Of a DNA stretch of 64,000 nucleotides, positions 57,801-64,000 are shown piece after piece. The notes below the pieces were generated by a model, which saw only the letters and a list, made by a program, of their open reading frames with translations, did no database searches and had not been told where the DNA came from. Location: the NCBI RefSeq assembly GCF_030867145.1, contig NC_134431.1:8819089-8883088 (forward strand), given 5' to 3'. Positions within the stretch are counted from its first letter, which is position 1. Each line of letters begins with the position of its first letter. The stretch is from Opisthocomus hoazin. Lineage: Eukaryota; Chordata; Aves; Opisthocomiformes; Opisthocomidae. The translations under genes were made by a program, and so were the position numbers.

Positions 57801-60777
57801 AGCCCCGCGCACCGAGCCCGTCCCCGGAGCCCTCAAAGCAAACCAGCCCCACCGTCACACCTCCCTGGCCCCCCCTACCACGTAAGCACAGCGATGTGCC
57901 GTGACACACCCTCGTCCTGCAAGAAGCCAAGCAGCTCTTGGCACGGCGCAGCTGCAAAATCCAGGCAGCCAGGCAAGGATTTGCCTTCCTGGCAGATGGG
58001 GTGACCCAAGCCCATCCTAACTTTGCGGGATCATGGACCATCCTCCCTCTGGTCGCTGGTAGCCCACATGGCAGTCAGAGGGGTGGAAGGGCTGGTGGGC
58101 TGAGGGCCCATCCCTCGGCAGCAGGTGGAGGGAGGCGGCAGCTCCCCAGCTGGGGGGAATCAGTGAAGCTGCTGTGGGTCCCAGCATAACCCAGCACCCA
58201 CCCGAGGAGGAAGAGGAAGAAGCAGAGGACACAGCAATGTTATTCCTTGCACTCAGTGGGTGCTACTGCCCAGCTGAAGGAGGTCTCGATGCTCACCCAG
58301 GTATGTCCCATGCTTGGGGGTGAGCTGTGGTTTCACCGGGCATGTTTTGAGTGGGGAAAATGTTCCGTTTCATGGAGGGTTTCAAGCAGCCCCAGCACAG
58401 CATCCATCCTGCTCCATGCTGCCGCCGGCCCGTGAGCACTGCCCACCACCTTCACACCTCTTGTGCCAAACCTGCTGCCTTCCCCTGCCCTCCTCCAGCC
58501 CCGGGGCAGCGAGCGGCATCGCTGGGGCAGCACCCACCCGAGTCCGGCGGAGCGGAGGGGCAGGAGGAGGCGGGAGCGGGGCCGGACGCAGGGCACCATC
58601 CCCATCGCCCACGGCTGGCCCGCGGGGCTGCTCCTGCTGCTTTGCTCTGCGCTTGAGATGGTGTTGAATATGCACTCAGGGGTGGTATTTTAGGCTTCCA
58701 GGTTATAAAAATCCAAGTGTTATGAACTAAGTATGTCAAACAGGCAAAAAAAAACCCTTGGGGGGTGTGAGAGAGCCACACTTTACAGAACCACTGAAAG
58801 AGGGAAAAGCACTTGTTTTCCTCCAAGAAGCAGCAGCTAAAAATACAACTTAACAAATATAGGCATTTCTATGAGTACTTCAGAGTTCCTGGGGAATTAG
58901 TCATTAATTATTTACAGGGCTGGCAAATTAATTTTTTATTTTAATGTCAAACAAGGAAAAGCCTGGGTCCGTCAACTGCAACTTGCTCTGGGCCTTTTCC
59001 TCCCAGCTGACGGACAAACCCCAGCCAGGGCCACCCAGGGCATCTGTCCTCAACCTCCCCGAGCCTCCCCGTTCTGCTGTCAAGAGCAGAGGCCGAGGGC
59101 AGTTGCCAGGCCTGAGGCAGTGCAGGCAGGAGGGCTCAGCTCCCGGGGTAACCCTGGTGCCTGCGGGCCATGGGAGCCCCTGCTAGCACCTTGAGGAAGG
59201 GTCCCAGCCAGGGGTGACAGAACATGCCTGGACCCCCCGGCTGGTCCCGGCAGCAATGAGGCACCGCGTGTGAAAACCCAACGCTGGCTGTGAAACCCCC
59301 CAAACCCCTTTGCAGGCAGGGCCAGACGCTGGTGGGGGCTGAGGGTGGTTCCGAGCTGCTCCCGGGGCAGAGCAGGAAGAGCTTTGCCCGCAGCCGTCTC
59401 CGAGCAAAACTCCTCTGCAGGGGGGTCCCGCGCAGCCCCCACCGCTCCCCACCCAGCAACATTCATCACATCAGTTTGTGCTCATCCGCTTTCCAACAAA
59501 TGCTTTTTCCTTGCAAGTGACCTCAAAACTGAAGCTGGAAGCAGTGCCAGCGGGTGCTGTAGCTCTAGGTGTGCCCTGCCCTGTCCCCAGCATCCCCAGC
59601 ATCCCCAGTCCCGCAGGGGTGAGGCCAGTTGTAGGCACTTCTTGTGAGGGGTTTCCTTAACCGCTGTCTCCCCGCTGCCGGCGGCCAAATGAGTGAGACA
59701 AAAAATAACAGCAAGCCCAGCGCGAGGCGGGGGGGCCAGACAGGAGCATCCCTCGCTGGTGCGGAGCAGCAGCCCATCAGTCACCCGCTGCCGGCGAAGC
59801 CGACCATGTGCAGCCGCCCTGCTGCATTGGGCACCCTCCCCGGTCTTTGTGCCCGCAAGGAGGAGCGGGCGGCTCTGCCCTTGGCCTCCCCGCTGGGCTG
59901 CGGGCTCGAGGGGGCCATCCCACCGGGGAACATGGTGTCCCCCCTACCCCTCCGAATAGCCCATTCCCCATATAATGCTAATGGTGTGGGAACGACCGGA
60001 GGTTTGGGGCCGGGAAGAGAAGGTCGGGTTTGCCACACAGCTGCCGTGCTGCAAAATGAGCTCTTACTATTGCCTGGAAAAGGTGGTTCCTCGCTGTTTA
60101 GCCCCGAGAGCCCTGTGCTGCGCTGGGGCACACTGGGAACAGGATTTCCAGGGTGCTGCTGCAATGTCAGGGGCAAATCGTCGCTGCGTGCTGGGGTGGG
60201 CTCCCTGGAAGGAGCCTGGCTCAGGGGTTGCCTCCCTGTCTCCCCGCGGCAGGGTGGTCCCGGGGCCCAGCCCAGCCTTTGTCTGCGCTCCCGGCTGCGC
60301 GGGAGTGGGGCTGGGAGCGAGCACAAAGCCACGGCAGCTCCCGGTGCAAGGCGCGATCCCAAAGCAAAAACAGGATTTAGCTGAGGCCCCCCCGTCCCCT
60401 CCCCAGGCAGATGCTGATAAAACGCAAAACCGCAAGTACAAAAGAGCTGCCCGGCCACACGCTGCTGCTCTTGTCGGCCCTGGGGATGAGCCCCTTGCTC
60501 TCCCCACGAGCGCACCCATCCTCCCCAGGCAAGGGGATGCCCTGGGAACTGGAGGTGATTCTTCCCCCGGAACCTGGCCGAGCGATTATTGTTTTACCTT
60601 TTGTGAGCTGAAGGACTGGGTCCAGTGGTACAAAACCAGTCTGTCCTGGGATTTGAGAGCTGGGTCTGTCGGGTCCTGAATTTCCTCCCCCTCCGTGGAT
60701 TTCCCTGCGTCGTTCTCCAGCGCCGAGATGGGCCACCAGCTGCAGTTGGTGGGAGTAACATTATTGGGAGTCGCCAT
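48483..60777 (-). CDS. GDAP1L1: GDAP1L1, ganglioside-induced differentiation-associated protein 1-like 1, 6 coding exons
   Basis: A GST-like protein, paralogue of GDAP1 (the Charcot-Marie-Tooth 4A gene), expressed mainly in neurons; mostly cytosolic, and reported to move to mitochondria under oxidative stress. Coding exons on the minus strand are 60,777-60,598, 57,771-57,579, 54,230-54,057, 52,047-51,950, 51,796-51,682 and 48,826-48,483. They total 1,104 nt, giving 367 aa and TAG, the same length as human. Every junction is GT/AG and in phase. The thioredoxin-like GST-N domain covers about residues 46-126 (LVLYHWTQSFSSQK, EEVPVIIHRDNIISDY). The helical GST-C part follows, including the extended loop special to this family (HEEEPQLSEPYLSKQKK). 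A C-terminal hydrophobic anchor (FFGASFLMGSLGGMGYFAYW) ends in basic KKKYI. The main difference from human is the low-complexity acidic stretch at about residues 22-43. Intact. Confidence 0.96.
48827..51681 (-). other. GDAP1L1: GDAP1L1 intron 5
   Basis: 2.9 kb intron. A TAAT-rich island lies at about 49,865-49,995, and a smaller AT-rich patch at 50,635-50,720. The rest is GC-rich. No nested gene recognised. Confidence 0.7.
51682..51796 (-). CDS. GDAP1L1: GDAP1L1 coding exon 5
   Basis: 115 nt after acceptor CACCCAG, coding AKILEHDNVNYLKK through EKRKLEYQ plus one base. Donor GTAGGC. The intron before it is only 153 bp. Confidence 0.95.
51811..51840. repeat. (GGAT)n microsatellite
   Basis: Short GGAT/GGGT run of about six units in the 153-bp GDAP1L1 intron 4. 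Confidence 0.8.
51950..52047 (-). CDS. GDAP1L1: GDAP1L1 coding exon 4
   Basis: 98 nt after acceptor CCCCAG, coding RHLANASTELMKLDHEEE through SKQKKLM. Donor GTAAGT. Carries the family-specific loop between GST-C helices. Confidence 0.95.
52048..54056 (-). other. GDAP1L1: GDAP1L1 intron 3
   Basis: 2.0 kb, GC-rich. I see no repeat or nested gene. Confidence 0.7.
54057..54230 (-). CDS. GDAP1L1: GDAP1L1 coding exon 3
   Basis: 174 nt after acceptor CTGGCAG, coding ENVTQLIPEPGS through PKYATAEIR plus one base. Donor GTAAGT. It includes the strongly conserved MDAYTHGCILHPELTTDSM stretch. Confidence 0.95.
54231..57578 (-). other. GDAP1L1: GDAP1L1 intron 2
   Basis: 3.3 kb. A 312-codon open frame on the minus strand (56,967-56,029) has no recognisable similarity and is best read as a GC-driven chance frame. 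AT-rich patches lie at about 54,905-54,995 and 55,480-55,525. Confidence 0.7.
57579..57771 (-). CDS. GDAP1L1: GDAP1L1 coding exon 2
   Basis: 193 nt after acceptor TTGCCCAG, coding VRLVIAEKGLPCEERDV through DYMEKNFTG plus one base. Donor GTAAGG. Core of the GST-N (thioredoxin-fold) domain. Confidence 0.95.
57772..60597 (-). other. GDAP1L1: GDAP1L1 intron 1
   Basis: 2.8 kb, mostly GC-rich, interrupted by an AT-rich unique island at about 58,800-58,965 that contains several homeodomain-type TAATTA or TTAATT cores. Candidate intronic enhancer. Confidence 0.6.
60598..60777 (-). CDS. GDAP1L1: GDAP1L1 coding exon 1
   Basis: 60 complete codons from MATPNNVTPTNCSWWP to TQSFSSQK, with donor GTAAAA, the weakest of the five donors. 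It includes the variable acidic segment and the first strand of the GST-N domain. Confidence 0.94.
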
Positions 60778-61130
60778 GACAGCCTGCGAGCGAGCGGGGA
60801 GAGGACGAGGGAGCGAGCGGCGCTAGCCCAGCATCACATGGGCTCCTGCCAGCAGCATCACTCCCGGGGCAGCTCCGTCTCCCCGGCCGGGGTGGGCAGC
60901 GCGGGGCGGTGGGCGCCGGGGTCACGGGAGAGGACGGTGGCAGCGGCGTGGGTGCAGCCGCAGCCCGTCCTCGCTCGTGGCGGGGCTCCCACGGAAACGT
61001 GCCGCGCTCGCAGGCATCGCTTCAATAGGCGAGTCAGCAGCGGAGGCTCCTGCTGCCTGCCTGCCTGCCAGCTCGGCAATCCGGGGCAGCTCCAACCCCT
61101 GCGGCTCCTTAGGAATATTTTGGAGCAGAG
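60778..61130 (-). promoter_or_regulatory. GDAP1L1: GDAP1L1 5' UTR and probable promoter
   Basis: GC-rich and CpG-rich block immediately upstream of the GDAP1L1 start codon, fading into a poly-T run at 61,141. No TATA box is seen, so a CpG-type promoter is likely. The transcription start cannot be placed from sequence. Confidence 0.5.
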
Positions 61131-64000
61131 ATTTAAGATTTTTTTTTTTTTTTTTTTGACTGGTTTAGGTGTGGCAGATATGTAATAAATAGCTACGTTG
61201 ATGGATGCTGGCTTTAAAATGTCTAGCAGGTGTCTTGCGTGCTTTGCAACCTTTATGGAAAGAAGAAGCAATGGCTTTTTAAAGGTATTCAGTGATTTTT
61301 AGAGAGAACAGACCACTTACAGCCTAACGGGTGTTGTGTAGCCTGTGCCGGGCTACCAGTAGCCCAGCAGCCCTCCCTGTGTACCGGCGCCCGGGGTGCC
61401 CAGACATACTGGCCGAGCCCTCCTTCACCAAAGCAGGCACGGTCTGGGGGTCATTTCCAGGATTAGCAAGATGTGTCCCAACTGCAAATGGGCCGGGTTT
61501 CCACTGCTCGGAACGCGCTGGGGCTTCTGGAGCTGCTGCTCGCCAGGCACTACGAGCATCGCCCAGAGGTCTGCAGGCTGATGCGTGTAGGCAGCTGACA
61601 CCTTTCTGGGCACGGCAACCTGGACATCTGGGCTTGTGTTTTATGACACCTGGTTTCGTCACGCTCCTTCTCCAGCAATCTGGCTGCCTGAGGATAATTT
61701 CCCACATGTGAGACTTACTGCAAGTGCTGGGGGAGTAAATCCAGCCTGTTTATGGGGGCCGTAGGGGCGGGTTCTGGAGAGGACGGAGGCGAGGGCTCTG
61801 CAGGCGCAGGGAGCCAGCCTGCATCTCGGGGCTGCACAAGGGCTCTGGGTGAGAACATGGCTCCTGCATGTGTTGCTCCCATCTCCACCCACGCTGGAGC
61901 TGGTGAGGTTGCCCCAGGTGTGGAGGGTAACAGTGGAGGGTTTGGGAGTGCTGGTTCAAGTGGGGAAACTGAGGCACACTTTGCCCAAGAGCACTGGGAC
62001 AGAGTGAGGCCAAACAGGTACCCAGCTGCACAAGCACAGTGAAAAGAACAATTTTCTGAAGGTTGGTGTCGTGATGTCCTGCTCCCAGGGCTGCGTGGGA
62101 GGGCGATGGCAGAGGGGTGAGGCTGGGAGCGCTGTGCCCTGCCCTGCCACCCCCTGCCACCTCCCCCGTAGGCAGCAGCCCCCAGAACCATCCTCCCTCC
62201 CCAGCCCAGGGCTTCCCAAGCGCTGCCGGAAACCCCGTGCTGGCCTTGGGGACACCCACCCAGAAAGGCTCTTGCTTGGCTTTGCTTTGGGGCTGCGAAG
62301 TCCGGGCAGTGGCCTGAGCTGCTGCCAACTCGAACAAAACTGAGGTTTAGGGAGCGGGTCCCACCGCGCAGTGCCCTCCTGCCCTCCCGTCTGCTCCGCA
62401 CAGCAGAGCCCTCGCTGCCCGGAAAACGTCTTTTGGGGCTCCCTTCACCTGTGGGTTTAGGAAAGAAGCAGATTGAGCAAGCAGAAGCAGCTCGCTCTCA
62501 TGCTGTCCAGAAAGCCCCATCTAGTGGCATATTTTGCGATGAATTAATGCTGCACTGCTGGGAATAAAAAATGACAAGTCACTTCATCCCTCTGGGTCCT
62601 GCAGGTGCGCAGTGCCTCTGGAGGCGCCTGTTTATTTGGCTGGGTTTTGGCTTGCTGAAGTGAGCAAGGCTTGAGGGGCAGGATGGGTGTCAGTCCCCTT
62701 TAGGGGTGTCCTGACTTTGTGTGACCTTGAGATCGTCTCCAGCTTTTGTCCAAAGCCTCCCTGCCTGCAAAAGGGGCCGATACTGGGCTGCCCCACGGGA
62801 TGCTGTGCGGCCGGAGCTGGTGGCATCAGCAGAGCCCTGGCAGAAGTTGCCATCGGGGCAGGACTGCGGGGGCTGGCGGTTCGGAAACCCACGACCCGGG
62901 TGTCTCATCTCAGAGCTGATGCAAACATCACAGAGGGGAGAGAGCAGGCGGCCAGAGTTGGTCATAAGGCTTGGCAAGCACAGAAGAACCTTCTCTGTTT
63001 TAGAAGGAGGGGGTGGAAATCAGGCTGTAGGATCAGCTCCATTGATTTTTTTTTTTTTTTTTTCTTTTTTTCCTGGTGGCCTGATTCAGCATCTGCCAAT
63101 GTAAAGCTTAGCCAGGACTCGGTTTGGCTTCTGTAAGGCGAGAAATAAATTTCATTGACCAGGGTGCCCTTCTGCATCCCGCTTCGGTTGAACTAATCCT
63201 GAAACTAGACACGCAAGTAACCTGTAAAATGCTGGGGTGGGGGAAAGCCACTGGAGAAAAAAAAAAACCCAAACCAGCCTGGATCTGCTGAGATAGGAAG
63301 TAGCAAAGTGGAATCTGATCTGAGGCAAGTCCTGGGAGCACTGCAACCCCACAAGTGCTTTCTCAGAAATTTTCAGGCCTTTTTTTTGTAGATTGACTGG
63401 CAACACGTCCTAGAGCATCCCTGGACAGCAAGAAAATCCCCAGGCTTTTTGGTGCAGGTACAGCAGCGGGCTGAGAGCAGTAAGGCTGGCAGGGCTGCGC
63501 TCAGAGCTGCTTGTACCGAGCCATGTCCAAACCAAGCGCTAGCGCTCATCAATCAAGCTAATTGGGCTGTGCAGGCATTCCCAGAGAAGGTGCCGTTTGC
63601 TAGTGAAGCTTGAGGTTTCAGGTGAGCAGCAAGCAGGAGCTACCAAGTTATCAGAGTGAAGTGGGTGAGCTGAACTGGGAAGGTTTTGGAGGAAATGGTG
63701 AGTTTGGGACTGGGTCCTCTCCGAGCTTGTCGTTTCACCCAGAGGAGGTGGTTTGAGCAAGAATGCCAGCAGCAATGTTTCGGTACGTTTGCTATGAGCC
63801 TGACAGTTGCAGTCCAGAACCCAAGACATCTGCCATCCTCTGCCGCAGGCAGCACTGGATATGCTTGAACAGTAGAACAAACGGTAATTCGGGCAGAATA
63901 TGAAACCGCTGAGTTTTTTGTCTCTTTTTTTCCCCCACCTTTCCCTCCTCCTCCCTCACCACGAGTGACCTCCATCTTGTGTGGGACACTATGGAAATGC
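61131..64000. other. Upstream flank of GDAP1L1
   Basis: No gene recognised. T runs at about 61,141-61,157 and 63,046-63,070, and a MIR-like relic at 61,950-62,040. By human synteny OSER1 could follow to the right, but none of it is visible here. Confidence 0.5.
61950..62040 (+). repeat. MIR-like ancient SINE relic
   Basis: The text ggggaaactgaggcacact, then ttgcccaagagcac, then acaggtacccagct follows the MIR order (gggaaactgaggcaca, acttgcccaaggtcaca, then ..acccag). This core is highly characteristic. The element is short and diverged. Confidence 0.6.

Noticed and set aside
59644-60384. 246-codon open frame, plus strand, in GDAP1L1 intron 1
   Set aside because: Antisense to GDAP1L1, matched by a similar chance frame on the other strand, no similarity.
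1-64000. CRISPR arrays, tRNA or rRNA genes, phage or plasmid systems
   Set aside because: No regularly spaced repeats, no cloverleaf with conserved T-loop text, and the genome is clearly vertebrate.

Overview
This is vertebrate nuclear DNA, almost certainly from a bird. There are no prokaryotic operons. The genes have introns with GT/AG splice sites, the introns are short and GC-rich, and the interspersed repeats are of avian type: one CR1 LINE 3' end and three solo-LTR-like copies of related families. Three complete genes and the first exon of a fourth can be read by protein similarity. The order matches human chromosome 20q13.12 (GDAP1L1 - FITM2 - R3HDML - HNF4A), seen here in reverse.

Layout. 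1-7,726: apparently the large first intron of HNF4A (minus strand), downstream of an alternative first exon at 7,727-7,775 that matches the P2-promoter exon 1D of mammals in length, phase and partly in sequence. 7,776-8,100: candidate P2 promoter. About 9,200-14,600: R3HDML (minus), a secreted CAP-superfamily protein with five coding exons giving 253 aa, plus a probable TATA-driven non-coding first exon. 14,600-32,900: an 18 kb gap with one LTR copy, a MIR-like SINE relic and AT-richer islands that could be regulatory. 33,000-33,960: CpG island. 33,457-36,951: FITM2 (plus), two coding exons and 271 aa, with an LTR copy in its intron. 38,181-38,582: a third LTR with a target-site duplication. 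About 38,600-47,440: intergenic. 47,440-60,777: GDAP1L1 (minus), six coding exons and 367 aa. 61,000-64,000: upstream flank of GDAP1L1 with a MIR-like relic.

The genes are conserved neighbours but not one pathway. HNF4A is a nuclear receptor of liver, gut and pancreas. R3HDML is secreted. FITM2 is an ER membrane enzyme needed for lipid-droplet formation. GDAP1L1 is a neuronal GST-like, tail-anchored paralogue of the mitochondrial protein GDAP1. I found no new biological system. The most useful results are exact exon models, the divergent HNF4A exon 1D with its promoter motifs, the inferred R3HDML 5' exon, the LTR family, and several candidate non-coding elements. Gene identities rest on remembered family sequences and on exon phases that close exactly. 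No database search was run.
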